A DNA stretch of 64,000 nucleotides from Lachnospiraceae bacterium (GCA_021771755.1 JAETOL010000003.1:124001-188000); one strand, 5' to 3'; positions 1 to 8,769 are shown, counted from the stretch's first letter. The notes: generated by a model not told the origin, from the sequence alone. Made by a program: numbers and translations.

Positions 1-1
1 C

Positions 2-418
2 GGTCCCCTTAGAGTGGTGCGGTTTAGAAACTATGTAAATAATGAATATCTGAATTCTTATAATGCAGATGGGATCATTATTTCCACCCCCACAGGCTCT
101 ACAGGCTACAGCCTTTCCTGTGGAGGTCCGGTGATCTCACCGAATGCATCTATGACGCTGATGACACCGGTTGCACCCCATACTATGAATACCAGAAGTA
201 TTATTTTTCCGGCAGAAGATGTGATCACTGTAGAGCTTGGAGAAGGAAGAAGACAGGATCAGGAGAAGGGACTGGCCTCCTTTGATGGGGATACCGTGAT
301 ACCGATGGTCACAGGTGACAGGATTACGATCAGAAAAGCAGCAGTCAGCTGCCGGATACTGAAATTGAATCATTTGAGCTTTGTAGAGGTGCTCAGGCAG
401 AAAATGCGAGATAATTAA
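2..418 (+). CDS. nadK: NAD kinase, C-terminal part (5' end outside window)
   Basis: NAD kinase phosphorylates NAD to NADP in the cytoplasm. The frame is open from base 2 with no start, so the N-terminal half lies outside the window; the GTG at 14 is internal. Visible are the family block RNYVNNEYLNSYNADG, the STPTGSTGYSLSCGGP nucleotide-binding loop and the later PVAPHTMNTRSIIFP stretch, in the family's order. The gene is followed after 21 bp by argR and then recN, the usual Firmicute nadK-argR-recN order, so one operon is likely. Identification is firm from the motifs and the synteny. Confidence 0.95.
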   Translation, partial: GPLRVVRFRNYVNNEYLNSYNADGIIISTPTGSTGYSLSCGGPVISPNASMTLMTPVAPHTMNTRSIIFPAEDVITVELGEGRRQDQEKGLASFDGDTVIPMVTGDRITIRKAAVSCRILKLNHLSFVEVLRQKMRDN

Positions 419-439
419 GCACCGGACGGAGGTTTTATT

Positions 440-892
440 GTGAAGGTAGCAAGACATGAAAAAATAAAGGAACTGATTCGGCAGTACGATATTGATACGC
501 AGGAGGAACTGGCAGCACGGCTGAATGAAGCCGGATTTAAGGTAACTCAGGCAACGGTATCCAGAGATATCCGTGCACTGAAAATGACAAAGGTAGCCGA
601 TGGTGAGGGAAGATCCCGCTATGCCATCCTTCAGGAAATACCCTCCGGATTAGGTGATAAATATACCAGAGTGCTCCATGACGCACTTCTTACGATTGAT
701 CAAGGACAGAACCTTGTAGTAATAAGGACTGTCCCGGGTATGGCCATGGGAGTGGCGGCAGCGCTGGACGCCCTGGAATGGGAAGAAATCCTGGGATGTA
801 TTGCCGGTGACGATACGGTAATGTGTGTGGCGCGGACAACGGAAGAAGCCTCCGGCGTGGTAAAACGTCTGAAGAGCATTCTGCAGAGATAG
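440..892 (+). CDS. argR: Arginine repressor ArgR
   Basis: 150 aa, full length for ArgR. This hexameric, arginine-sensing DNA-binding protein represses arginine biosynthesis and activates catabolism. The N-terminal winged helix is visible in the DIDTQEELAARLNEAGF and QATVSRDIRAL segments. The C-terminal oligomerisation/arginine domain carries the IAGDDTVMCVART block, whose GDDT is the ligand-binding signature. The start is GTG at 440 behind an ACGGAGG ribosome site. It sits between nadK and recN with short gaps, as in other Firmicutes. Whether it is the only ArgR of the genome cannot be told. Confidence 0.96.
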   Translation: MKVARHEKIKELIRQYDIDTQEELAARLNEAGFKVTQATVSRDIRALKMTKVADGEGRSRYAILQEIPSGLGDKYTRVLHDALLTIDQGQNLVVIRTVPGMAMGVAAALDALEWEEILGCIAGDDTVMCVARTTEEASGVVKRLKSILQR

Positions 893-907
893 TAGAAAGG
901 CGATAAA

Positions 908-2593
908 ATGTTAGTTCATCTGCATGTAAAAAATCTTGCACTGATCCAGGACATCGAAGTAGAATTTGGACCGGGGCTGAATATCCTTACAGGAGAGACC
1001 GGAGCGGGAAAATCAATTCTTCTTGGCTCCATGCAGTTGATCCTGGGAGGAAGGATCGCAAAAGATATGATACGGGCAGGGGCACCTTATGCATTGGTAG
1101 AACTTCTTTTTCAGGTAGAAAACCGGAAAGCGGAGGATTCTTTAAAACATCTGGGGATTGAACTGGAGGACGGACAGATCCTTCTTTCACGAAAGATCAC
1201 AGATGGAAGAAGCATCAACAAAATCAATGGGGAAACCTGCACAGTAAGCCAGATGAAGGCCGCAGCATCCTGTCTTCTGGACATCCATGGACAGCACGAG
1301 CATCAGTCTCTTCTGTATCAGGATAAACAGCTGGAAATCCTGGATGCATACGGTAAAGAAAAAATACAGCCTGCAAAAGATCAGGTAAAGGAAATCTATG
1401 ATTCTTATCGCAGATGTGTCCAGCGGCTGAAAGAACTGGATACAGACGAAGAACAGCGAAACAGAGAAAAAGCTTTTCTGGAATTCGAAATAGAAGAGAT
1501 TGAAAAAGCGCATCTGGTATCCGGAGAGGATGAAGAACTGGAAACTTTATACCGCAAGCTGAATAATGGAAAGCTGATACTTGAAACACTTCAGGCGGTT
1601 CATGGGCTGACCGGATATGATCAGGGTGCGGGGGATGCAGTTGGTACTGCCGCAAGAGAATTGTCCAAGGTGACAGAATATGATCCTCAATTGGAAACCA
1701 TGTCACAGTCCCTTCAGGAAATCGATGCCTTGCTGAATGATTTTAACAGAGAACTTTCTTCCTATGTGGAAGATCTGAGTTTTGATGATGAAACATTCTA
1801 TGAGACAGAAAGGCGCCTGGATCTGATCAATGGACTGAAGGCAAAATATGGACGCACGATAGAAGATATCCTTGCTTATCAGGAGAGGCAGCAGAAAAAA
1901 CTGGAAGATCTTTCAAAATATGAAGAAAATTTCCTGAAAGCAAAAGAGGAACTGAAAAAAACAGAGCATCAGCTTGAAAAAGCATCGCATGTTTTGTCAG
2001 AAATCAGGAAAGAATATAGCAAAGCACTGACAGAAAAAATCATAGAAGGTCTTCGCGACATGAATTTCCTGGATGTGAAATTCCGTATTGATTTTCAGAG
2101 AAAAAAAGAATTTTCTGATAATGGAACAGATGACATAGAATATGAAATTTCTACCAATCCAGGAGAGGATGTAAAACCATTGGGAAGGATTGTTTCCGGA
2201 GGTGAGCTGTCCAGGATCATGCTGGCGATTAAGGCAATCCTTGCTGACCGGGATCAGATTGAGACGTTGATCTTTGATGAGATCGACACGGGTATCAGTG
2301 GAAGGACTGCGCAGAAGGTATCAGAAAAAATGGCTGTGATCGGAGCCTGCCATCAGGTTTTGTGTATCACGCATCTTCCGCAGATCGCGGCAATGGCAGA
2401 TACACATTTTGAGATTGAAAAGCATCAAAAAGGAACGGAAACGATCACGGAAATCCATCCATTAGAAGGAGATGCAGCCATCCGTGAGCTTGCAAGGCTT
2501 CTCGGCGGAGCAGAGATTACAGAGGCTGTATTCCATAATGCAAAAGAAATGAAAGAATTGGCACAGGTACATAAAAATACAAGACTGAAATAA
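908..2593 (+). CDS. recN: DNA repair protein RecN
   Basis: 561 aa, normal RecN length. RecN is an SMC-like ATPase that gathers broken DNA ends during double-strand-break repair. Walker A GETGAGKS lies near residue 35, a long acidic coiled coil occupies about residues 150-370, and the signature SGGELSR and Walker B FDEIDTGISG lie near 425-465. The start is ATG 908, 15 bp after argR, behind AGAAAGGCG. A strong hairpin directly follows the stop, so nadK-argR-recN probably ends here as a transcription unit. Confidence 0.96.
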   Translation: MLVHLHVKNLALIQDIEVEFGPGLNILTGETGAGKSILLGSMQLILGGRIAKDMIRAGAPYALVELLFQVENRKAEDSLKHLGIELEDGQILLSRKITDGRSINKINGETCTVSQMKAAASCLLDIHGQHEHQSLLYQDKQLEILDAYGKEKIQPAKDQVKEIYDSYRRCVQRLKELDTDEEQRNREKAFLEFEIEEIEKAHLVSGEDEELETLYRKLNNGKLILETLQAVHGLTGYDQGAGDAVGTAARELSKVTEYDPQLETMSQSLQEIDALLNDFNRELSSYVEDLSFDDETFYETERRLDLINGLKAKYGRTIEDILAYQERQQKKLEDLSKYEENFLKAKEELKKTEHQLEKASHVLSEIRKEYSKALTEKIIEGLRDMNFLDVKFRIDFQRKKEFSDNGTDDIEYEISTNPGEDVKPLGRIVSGGELSRIMLAIKAILADRDQIETLIFDEIDTGISGRTAQKVSEKMAVIGACHQVLCITHLPQIAAMADTHFEIEKHQKGTETITEIHPLEGDAAIRELARLLGGAEITEAVFHNAKEMKELAQVHKNTRLK

Positions 2594-2602
2594 AATGTTT
2601 TA

Positions 2603-2656
2603 CCGCATAATAAGAGAGGATAACAGGAGACGTTATCCTCTCTTTTATATTATGCG
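2603..2656 (+). terminator. Intrinsic terminator after recN
   Basis: AAGAGAGGATAAC (2612-2624) pairs perfectly with GTTATCCTCTCTT (2632-2644) around a 7-nt loop. Outer arms CCGCATAAT and ATTATGCGG lengthen the palindrome to 2603-2656. A short T-rich stretch follows the inner stem. It ends just before the spoIVB ribosome site, so it separates recN from spoIVB or attenuates read-through. Confidence 0.85.
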
Positions 2657-2672
2657 GAAAGGATGTGACAGA

Positions 2673-3869
2673 ATGAACAGAAGAACATACAGAAGATTTC
2701 TTCTGTGGTGTCTGGGACTGGATATCCTTGCCATGGGATGGCTGGGATATTGTTATATGGACCGAAAGATTCCTGATGAGATACAGGTGTCAGAAGGAGA
2801 AAACCAGAAGGTAACACAGCTTCTGGAGCATCCTCTTTTGAAATTTGAGGATGCAATAGAGGTATCGGGAGAAGGCAGTTATCTTCTTCCATGTAAGCTG
2901 CTGGGATTTCTTCCTTTCAAAAATATAAAGGTAACTCCGGCAGAAAGCGGATATGTATATGTAAGTGGGAATACAGTGGGAATTTATATGGAGACAGAAG
3001 GCGTCCTGATCATTGATACAGGAGAGATTCTGACAGAACAGGGGGTATCTCAGGATCCTGCAAAAAATATTGTAAAGGCAGGAGATTATATAGTGGCTTT
3101 TAATGAACAAAAGATCACAAGCAAACAGGAACTGATCAATGACATTTCACTTTTAAATGGCGAGGATGTGACCCTTGAGATACGAAGAGAAGGACAGGAG
3201 ATTCCGGTTTCGCTGACACCAGTGAAAGATACAAATGGAGATTATAAGCTTGGAATTTGGGTAAGAGATAATACGCAGGGAATCGGTACATTGACTTTTG
3301 TAGACGGACAGGGAAATTATGGGGCGCTGGGACACGGGATCAGTGATGTAGATACAGGAGAACTGCTTCATATCAGTAATGGAACGCTTTATCAGGCAGA
3401 GGTTCTGGGAATACAAAAAGGAGAAAGCGGAAGTCCGGGAGAACTTTCTGGTATGATTCGCTATGAGCCGGGAAAAATTCTTGGAAATATTGGTATAAAC
3501 AGTAAAAATGGAATTTATGGACAAATATCTGCAGAAAAAGGCGGAATATTCCTGAAAAAAATGCCTGTGGCATATAAACAGGAGCTGAAAACAGGTCCGG
3601 CCTCTCTTTTATGCTGCATAAATGGAACCGTGCAGGAATACCAGGCAGAGATCACCAGAATCGACATGAATCATGAGGATACAAATAAAAGTTTTGTGAT
3701 ACATGTAACAGATTCGGAGCTTTTGTCGGAAACAGGCGGTATTGTTCAGGGAATGTCAGGTTCGCCTATCCTTCAGGATGGAAAGATCGTGGGGGCAGTG
3801 ACACATGTGCTGGTCAATGATCCGACAAGAGGATATGGGATTTTTATTGAAAATATGCTGGAGCATTGA
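2673..3869 (+). CDS. spoIVB: SpoIVB serine peptidase (sporulation checkpoint)
   Basis: 398 aa. SpoIVB is secreted from the forespore and cleaves SpoIVFA to release the SigK-processing protease SpoIVFB. An N-terminal membrane anchor covers about residues 9-29, followed by a PDZ domain around 130-200 and an S55 peptidase domain. The catalytic histidine is in GALGHGISD and the serine in GMSGSPI. The ATG at 2673, behind GGAAAGG, is chosen over the in-frame ATG at 2595, because the longer form would translate through the recN terminator. The usual downstream neighbour spo0A is displaced to 15997. Confidence 0.95.
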   Translation: MNRRTYRRFLLWCLGLDILAMGWLGYCYMDRKIPDEIQVSEGENQKVTQLLEHPLLKFEDAIEVSGEGSYLLPCKLLGFLPFKNIKVTPAESGYVYVSGNTVGIYMETEGVLIIDTGEILTEQGVSQDPAKNIVKAGDYIVAFNEQKITSKQELINDISLLNGEDVTLEIRREGQEIPVSLTPVKDTNGDYKLGIWVRDNTQGIGTLTFVDGQGNYGALGHGISDVDTGELLHISNGTLYQAEVLGIQKGESGSPGELSGMIRYEPGKILGNIGINSKNGIYGQISAEKGGIFLKKMPVAYKQELKTGPASLLCCINGTVQEYQAEITRIDMNHEDTNKSFVIHVTDSELLSETGGIVQGMSGSPILQDGKIVGAVTHVLVNDPTRGYGIFIENMLEH

Positions 3870-3887
3870 GTCCAAGCTGTACAGGAG

Positions 3888-3932
3888 CAATCAGGAGACG
3901 CTGCAAGCTTTCTTGTAAGTGTCTCCTGATTG
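3888..3932 (+). terminator. Hairpin downstream of spoIVB
   Basis: CAATCAGGAGAC (3888-3899) is exactly complementary to GTCTCCTGATTG (3921-3932), a 12-bp perfect stem with a 21-nt loop. There is no T-run after it, so it may act as an mRNA 3' stabiliser or as a weak bidirectional terminator. The remaining bases to 4103 show no convincing gene. Confidence 0.55.
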
Positions 3933-4103
3933 CGAGTGGACAATTTGGCGAAAGCCAAATACCGAGGAATCCTGCGAAATCAACAGGAGGCTTTGTTTGT
4001 AGACCGCCAATAGAAAATAGAAGATGCAACTTCATAGTGCTTATGCTAAAATGAGATTAGAAAAATTTGAATGACAGGCATCAGGGAATTGCGAGGAAGG
4101 GAA

Positions 4104-4976
4104 ATGATGGAAAAGAAGAGCCATGATAAAAGATTTCTGGCATATGGTATGTACATACTGGCATTATTGATTTTTGGCACAAATGGTATTTTTGTCTCAC
4201 ATATATCGTTAACCGGCAGTCAGATTGTGCTGCTGCGTACATTCATTGGCGGTATCATGCTGACTTGTCTGGTCTTGTTTTGCGGAGGATTTGACAAAGA
4301 CAGTGTGAAAAAAGAGCGTATGCCTCTTTTGCTGGGCGGAGCTGCACTTGGTCTGAATTGGGTCACACTTTTTGAGGCCTACAGGGCTTTGAATGTCAGT
4401 CTTGCAACCTTGATTTATTATGTGGGACCAATTCTTGTGCTTTTGTTTTCGCCAGTTTTTTTTCGTGAAAAGCTTACGAAGAGAAAGCTGCTTTCTGTTA
4501 TGATTGTAGCGATTGGTTTTATCTGCATAAGCGGAAGTATTGTAGTGACCGGAATGAATTCATTGGGATTGCTGTCAGCAGCGGTTTCGGCACTTTTTTA
4601 TGCTGCATTGATTGTTATAAACAAACAGATTTCTCATACAGGCGGGATGCAGACCGCAGCCATTGAATTGGATACAGCGTTCGTTGTTGTACTGATATAC
4701 AATCTATGTACTTCCGGTATTCCGCATTTGACAGGAAATGACCTGCCTTATATTGCAGCAATCGGTTTTCTTAATACGGGGCTTGCATATTTGCTGTATT
4801 TTTCTGGTTTACAGAAGCTGTCTGGTCAGTCTGTTGCCCTGCTCAGCTATCTTGATCCGGTGTCGGCGCTTCTATTTTCGGCATTTCTGCTGCATGAGGT
4901 AATGACGCCTGTACAGATTGTTGGCGCTATGCTGATTATTGGAGGAGCGATGTTTGGTGAAATTAAAAAAAAATGA
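4104..4976 (+). CDS. EamA/DMT-family exporter
   Basis: About 290 aa with ten hydrophobic helices, the usual 5+5 EamA repeat layout. This is an inner-membrane drug/metabolite exporter; the substrate cannot be read from sequence. Family-like stretches include FGTNGIFVSHI in helix 1 and the LGLNWVTLFEAYR and ALLSYLDPVSALLFS segments. ATG 4104 (or 4107) behind GAGGAAGGG is preferred to the ATG at 4071, which lacks a ribosome site. Its 3' end overlaps the next gene by about 20 bp, so the two are translationally coupled. It is the first gene of the accessory block splitting spoIVB from spo0A. Confidence 0.88.
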   Translation: MMEKKSHDKRFLAYGMYILALLIFGTNGIFVSHISLTGSQIVLLRTFIGGIMLTCLVLFCGGFDKDSVKKERMPLLLGGAALGLNWVTLFEAYRALNVSLATLIYYVGPILVLLFSPVFFREKLTKRKLLSVMIVAIGFICISGSIVVTGMNSLGLLSAAVSALFYAALIVINKQISHTGGMQTAAIELDTAFVVVLIYNLCTSGIPHLTGNDLPYIAAIGFLNTGLAYLLYFSGLQKLSGQSVALLSYLDPVSALLFSAFLLHEVMTPVQIVGAMLIIGGAMFGEIKKK

Positions 4977-5880
4977 ACAGAAAATAAATACTGCATATTA
5001 CCACCTTCCCGGATTGTTTGAGTTTTATGAATTGTATCGCGTGTTTCTGCCATTATTCCGGGAGCACAGAGAATATTTTTATGACTGGTGTGAGATTGGT
5101 TCGATATACGGCGCTCCGGCAGAATGTATCTGGGGTGGAGGACGCGTGGAATATGGAGAGGCAAATCCGGAGGAAGTTCTGGCTCTGATGGAAGAGTATG
5201 GGATTTCTGCCAGGCTGACATTCAGCAATTCTCTGCTTAGAGAGGAACATCTTGAGGACCGGAAGTGCAATGAGCTGTGTATATTGTTTGAAAAAAGCGA
5301 AAAAAAACAAAATGGCGTCATTATTGCTTCAGAGTTATTGTTAGAGCATCTCAAAATCAAGGCTCCGGGACTGTATTTTGTTTCTTCCACCACAAAAGTG
5401 CTGACGGAATTTACTCAGTTTATGGAAGAACTCAGGAGAGAGGATTTTCGGTATGTGGTTCCGGATTTCCGGCTGAATAAGATGTTTGACAAATGGAAAA
5501 AACTGCCCATGACTCAGAAAGAAAAAGTAGAATTTCTGTGCAACGAATGCTGCTGGTTTGGCTGCAGGGACAGAAAACACTGCTACGAAGCAGTCAGCCG
5601 TAAAAATCTGGGCGAAGACGGATCGGAGCATCATTGTGCGGCACCGGATGCCGGGCATGGATATCAGTTTTCAAAAGCAATGACAAATCCTGGCTTTATC
5701 AGCATAGAGGATATTAAAAACACCTATCTGCCAATGGGATTTACTAATTTTAAGATTGAAGGCAGGGGGCTTGGCAGTGCGTTGGTTCTGGAGTTTTTAC
5801 TTTATTATATGACAAAACCGGAGTATCATATTCATGTCAGAGAAAAAATATATCTGGATAATATGTTAGACCTGTTCTGA
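4957..5880 (+). CDS. U32-peptidase/UbiU-like TIM-barrel protein (putative)
   Basis: 307 aa, no signal peptide. The first part reads like a U32/UbiU-type barrel: an IGSIYGAPAECIWGGGR segment, then GVIIASELLLEHLKIKAPG and FVSSTTKVLTEF. A cysteine-rich patch follows near residues 195-225 (CNECCWFGCRDRKHC, later HHC), a plausible Fe-S or metal site as in UbiU/UbiV. The start is GTG 4957 (alternative TTG 4954) behind GGAGGA inside the end of the EamA gene. The coupling suggests a joint function. The family call is by eye and uncertain; a plain hypothetical protein with a Cys cluster is the safe reading. Confidence 0.5.
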   Translation: MKLKKNEQKINTAYYHLPGLFEFYELYRVFLPLFREHREYFYDWCEIGSIYGAPAECIWGGGRVEYGEANPEEVLALMEEYGISARLTFSNSLLREEHLEDRKCNELCILFEKSEKKQNGVIIASELLLEHLKIKAPGLYFVSSTTKVLTEFTQFMEELRREDFRYVVPDFRLNKMFDKWKKLPMTQKEKVEFLCNECCWFGCRDRKHCYEAVSRKNLGEDGSEHHCAAPDAGHGYQFSKAMTNPGFISIEDIKNTYLPMGFTNFKIEGRGLGSALVLEFLLYYMTKPEYHIHVREKIYLDNMLDLF

Positions 5881-5908
5881 GCCTTGCCGGAGATACTTTT
5901 TCGGAATC

Positions 5909-5937
5909 TTGACAGGTGTATTTTTGCTCCCTATAAT
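5909..5937 (+). promoter_or_regulatory. Consensus SigA promoter for the MATE gene
   Basis: TTGACA (5909-5914), a 17-bp spacer and TATAAT (5932-5937) match the vegetative consensus exactly. It lies 80 bp upstream of the MATE start at 6017, so the exporter has its own strong promoter. Confidence 0.85.
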
Positions 5938-6016
5938 TATCTTATCAGAAAACAGGACAGGAGGTTTTTCCAAACACATGGGAAGTACCCCGCTGAAAAA
6001 CAACAGGAGGAAGGTC

Positions 6017-7372
6017 ATGGACGAGCAACAGAAGAATCCACTTGGGACAGAACCCATAGGAACCCTGCTTGCCAGATTTGCGATTCCCAGTATCATCGCA
6101 ATGCTGGTGAGCTCTTTATATAATATTGTAGACCAGTTTTTTATTGGAAGAAGCGTTGGAATGTTGGGAAATGCAGCAACGAACGTAGCATTTCCTCTTA
6201 CGATCACCTGCACGGCAATTTCGCTTTTGTGCGGAATTGGAGGAGCTGCGAATTTTAATCTTTCCATGGGAAGGAAGCAGAGAGAAAAAGCAGTAAAATT
6301 TGCCGGCGGCGCCATTGGAATGATGCTGACGCTTGGCGTTGTGCTCTGTATTCTGGCAGAGATTTTTCTGGAGCCGATGGTCAGAGCATTTGGCGCTACG
6401 GATCAGATTCTGGAATATACGCTGATTTATACCGGAATTACGGTTTTGGGATTTCCTTTTTTGATCGTAACAACAGGTGGAAGTAATCTGATCCGTGCAG
6501 ATGGAAGTCCGAAATTCTCTATGATCTGCACATTGGTGGGAGCAGTTATCAATACGATACTGGATCCGCTGTTTATTTTTGGGCTGGACATGGGGATCGC
6601 AGGCGCCGCATGGGCGACGATCATCGGACAGGTGGTTTCGGGTGTGATGGTGCTTGGATATTTATCCAGATTTAAGACCGTACATATTCCGTTAAAAAGC
6701 CTGATTCCCTCCAGGGCTGCATGGCTGCCTGTGATTTCTCTGGGAATCGCTCCGTTTTTTAACCAGTTTGCGATGATGATCGTACAGATCGTTATGAATA
6801 ATACGCTGACCTATTACGGAGCACAGTCTTCTTACGGAAGTGACATTCCTCTGGCATGTGCTGGTATCATTTCAAAAGTAGGAATGATCTTTTTTGCGAT
6901 CGTGATCGGTATTTCTCAGGGAATCCAGCCGATCATCAGCTATAATTACGGCGCCGAGAATTATGACCGTGTGAAACAGACTTATAAAAAAGCAGTGACG
7001 GCAGCGGTTGGGATCTCGATTGTTGCATTTCTGCTGTTCCAGCTGTTTCCAAGACAGATCATCGGTATTTTTGGTTCAGGAAGTGAAGAATATTTCCTTT
7101 TTGCCGAAAAATTTTTCCGTATTTATATGTTTTTTACCTTTATCAATGGAATCCAGCCGATTACAGCAAATACTTTTACCTCCATCGGAAAGGCTGGATA
7201 TGGTGTGTTTTTATCCCTTACCAGACAGATCATCTTCTTACTTCCACTATTGCTGATTCTTCCCCTGTTTATGGGAATTGAAGGGGTAATGTTCTCAGCG
7301 CCTGTGGCAGATGGGATCGCAGCGGTACTTTGTATTTTCTTTATCGTTAGAGAATTCAGACGCATGGGATGA
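6017..7372 (+). CDS. MATE-family multidrug/cation exporter
   Basis: 451 aa with about twelve membrane helices in two halves, the MATE layout. These antiporters export organic cations using Na+ or H+. Typical motifs are GTLLARFAIPSIIAMLVSSLYNIVDQFFIGR at the N-terminus (quoted in two overlapping parts: GTLLARFAIPSIIAML and SSLYNIVDQFFIGR), and PIISYNYGAENYDRV after the central loop. ATG 6017 is taken because CAGGAGGAAGG precedes it; the upstream in-frame start at 5909 lies inside the promoter. The gene is followed by an Rrf2 regulator. It resembles the MepA/NorM-type branch, but the substrate is unknown. Confidence 0.93.
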   Translation: MDEQQKNPLGTEPIGTLLARFAIPSIIAMLVSSLYNIVDQFFIGRSVGMLGNAATNVAFPLTITCTAISLLCGIGGAANFNLSMGRKQREKAVKFAGGAIGMMLTLGVVLCILAEIFLEPMVRAFGATDQILEYTLIYTGITVLGFPFLIVTTGGSNLIRADGSPKFSMICTLVGAVINTILDPLFIFGLDMGIAGAAWATIIGQVVSGVMVLGYLSRFKTVHIPLKSLIPSRAAWLPVISLGIAPFFNQFAMMIVQIVMNNTLTYYGAQSSYGSDIPLACAGIISKVGMIFFAIVIGISQGIQPIISYNYGAENYDRVKQTYKKAVTAAVGISIVAFLLFQLFPRQIIGIFGSGSEEYFLFAEKFFRIYMFFTFINGIQPITANTFTSIGKAGYGVFLSLTRQIIFLLPLLLILPLFMGIEGVMFSAPVADGIAAVLCIFFIVREFRRMG

Positions 7373-7435
7373 TACATGAGCGAATAGAAAACGCTATGAA
7401 AAACCAGGCAGAATATGTTTGATTGAGAAAAAGAA

Positions 7436-7472
7436 TGTAACCATTGAAACTACACCAGGTTTCTGATATTCT
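7436..7472 (+). promoter_or_regulatory. Rrf2 gene promoter with overlapping operator
   Basis: TTGAAA (7444-7449), a 17-bp spacer and TATTCT (7467-7472) form the promoter. The dyad TGTAA-N9-CTACA (7436-7454) wraps the -35 box in the same register as the operator upstream of the gene at 8102. This suggests autorepression by the Rrf2 protein. Confidence 0.7.
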
Positions 7473-7496
7473 TATTGCTGAAGAGAGGTGCTTATA

Positions 7497-7931
7497 ATGC
7501 AGATTTCCAGCAGATTTACGATGGCAATTCATATGTTTGCCTGTATAGATACATTTTCAGATCAAAAGATGACGAGTGATTTTATGGCAGCAAGTATCGG
7601 AACCAATCCTGTTATTGTCCGAAAAATACTACAGCAGCTGAAGGCTGCAGGACTGATTGAAGTCGCAAGAGGAACAGGCGGTGTTACGATTACCAGACCG
7701 CTTGACCGGATCACGTTTCTTGATGTGTATAAAGCAGTGGAATGTGCACCGGATGAAGAACTGTTCCATTTTCATGAGAAGCCAAATCAGAGATGCCCGG
7801 TGGGAAAGAATATTCATCATGTCCTTGACAAGAGATTGTTAGAAGTACAAAGGGCAATGGAGGCAAAGCTTTCTGAAATGACATTGGCTGATGTGAAAAA
7901 AGAAATTGCTGTATATATAGAAAAAGAGTAG
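7497..7931 (+). CDS. Rrf2-family transcriptional regulator
   Basis: 144 aa, typical for Rrf2. The winged helix spans about residues 1-75, with the MQISSRFTMAIHMF start and VIVRKILQQLKAAGLIEVARGTGG as recognition helix and wing. The three-cysteine Fe-S cluster of IscR/NsrR types is absent (only one Cys, in RCPVGK), so it is closer to the YwnA/CymR-like, non-cluster members. ATG 7497 is chosen for its spacing from GAGAGG. Matching dyads lie before it and twice before the next gene, so it likely represses both. Confidence 0.9.
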   Translation: MQISSRFTMAIHMFACIDTFSDQKMTSDFMAASIGTNPVIVRKILQQLKAAGLIEVARGTGGVTITRPLDRITFLDVYKAVECAPDEELFHFHEKPNQRCPVGKNIHHVLDKRLLEVQRAMEAKLSEMTLADVKKEIAVYIEKE

Positions 7932-7938
7932 CTGACAG

Positions 7939-7968
7939 GGCTTCGGGTGTGATTCCGGAGCCTTTTTA
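7939..7968 (+). terminator. Terminator after the Rrf2 gene
   Basis: GGCTTCGG (7939-7946) pairs with CCGGAGCC (7955-7962), with one internal mismatch, followed directly by TTTTTATTTT. It separates the regulator from its presumed target gene. Confidence 0.85.
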
Positions 7969-8010
7969 TTTTATTTATAAGGAAAGCAGCCGGATAAACA
8001 AAAATTTTGA

Positions 8011-8078
8011 TGTAACTATTGACATTACATCAATTGGGTGCTATAGTACAAGTGCAAGATGTAATAATAAAAGTTACA
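8011..8078 (+). promoter_or_regulatory. Promoter with two TGTAA-N9-TTACA operators
   Basis: TTGACA (8019-8024), 17 bp and TATAGT (8042-8047) form the promoter of the gene at 8102. Perfect dyads TGTAA-N9-TTACA lie at 8011-8029 (over the -35 box) and 8060-8078 (in the early transcribed region). The first matches the dyad before the Rrf2 gene in sequence and position, so both promoters are probably controlled by that regulator. Confidence 0.8.
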
Positions 8079-8101
8079 ACAAATTCAAGGAGGTACTTTA
8101 C

Positions 8102-8497
8102 ATGCAGAAAGTAGTAGAGTTTTTACAGAAAAACCCGGTTCAGTATTTAGCAACAGTTGGAAGAGATGGAAAGGCTAAATGCCGTCCATTTATGTTCTGC
8201 TTCGAGCAGGAGGGAAAGCTCTGGTTCTGTACGAACAACACAAAGGAAGTTTACAAAGATATGTTAGAAAATCCGGAGGTAGAAGTTTCCGTTTCTTCTC
8301 CGGAATATGCGTGGATTCGCCTTCATGGCAAGGCAGTATTTGAGAACAACATGAGCGTAAAGGAAGGCTGCATGAATAATCCTATCGTTAAGGGACAGTA
8401 TCAGACAGCAGATAATCCTGTTTTTGAGGTGTTCTATCTTGATAATCCTCATGGAGCGATTGCTGATTTTTCAGAAAATCCACCGTATGAGTTCTAA
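8102..8497 (+). CDS. Pyridoxamine 5'-phosphate oxidase-fold protein
   Basis: 131 aa, one split-barrel flavin-binding domain. Family features are VEFLQKNPVQYLATVGRDG, then AKCRPFMFCFEQEGKLWFCT and a GKAVFEN strand. Members bind FMN or related cofactors and reduce small molecules; the exact substrate is unknown. ATG 8102 follows AAGGAGG at the ideal distance; the longer frame from 7949 crosses the promoter. It is under an Rrf2-type operator pair, which suggests redox or electrophile-stress control. A ferredoxin-like fragment follows after its terminator. Confidence 0.88.
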   Translation: MQKVVEFLQKNPVQYLATVGRDGKAKCRPFMFCFEQEGKLWFCTNNTKEVYKDMLENPEVEVSVSSPEYAWIRLHGKAVFENNMSVKEGCMNNPIVKGQYQTADNPVFEVFYLDNPHGAIADFSENPPYEF

Positions 8498-8526
8498 TTA
8501 CAGATGATACATATGATAAAACAAGT

Positions 8527-8558
8527 CCCGCAGGAAATCCCATCCTGTGGGCTGTTTT
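8527..8558 (+). terminator. Terminator after the flavin-fold gene
   Basis: CCCGCAGG (8527-8534) pairs with CCTGTGGG (8544-8551) with one G-U, then CTGTTTT. It ends the transcript of the gene at 8102. Confidence 0.75.
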
Positions 8559-8560
8559 AA

Positions 8561-8767
8561 ATTCGGACATATCTCGCAAAAGGAGATTTACCAAAAAACA
8601 AAGAAGATGGTTTCGATATCAGTAATCTCTCCAATATTGTGAGGGATACCATCAAAATCGGTGATGCAGAGATTATCCAGATGGGGTATTATGTTGGTAA
8701 GGAATGTATTGGATGCAAATTATGTCTTTCTGCATGTCCACAGAAGTGTATTGAGAAAAGAGGGTAA
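8561..8767 (+). pseudogene. Ferredoxin-type 4Fe-4S domain remnant
   Basis: An open frame without a usable start codon reads to TAA at 8765. Its end carries a CxxCxxCxxxC cluster motif, CIGCKLCLSACPQKCI. The preceding part (EIIQMGYYVGKECIG) resembles the linker to a C-terminal ferredoxin domain in flavin-fold proteins. With no ATG, no ribosome site and a terminator just upstream, it looks like the tail of a gene whose front was lost. It abuts the sirtuin gene by 2 bp, so its transcript, if any, would lead into that gene. Confidence 0.6.
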
Positions 8768-8769
8768 GT

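Noticed and set aside
3866-4054. 62-codon frame after spoIVB
   Set aside because: Runs through a perfect 12-bp hairpin, lacks a ribosome site and resembles no protein.
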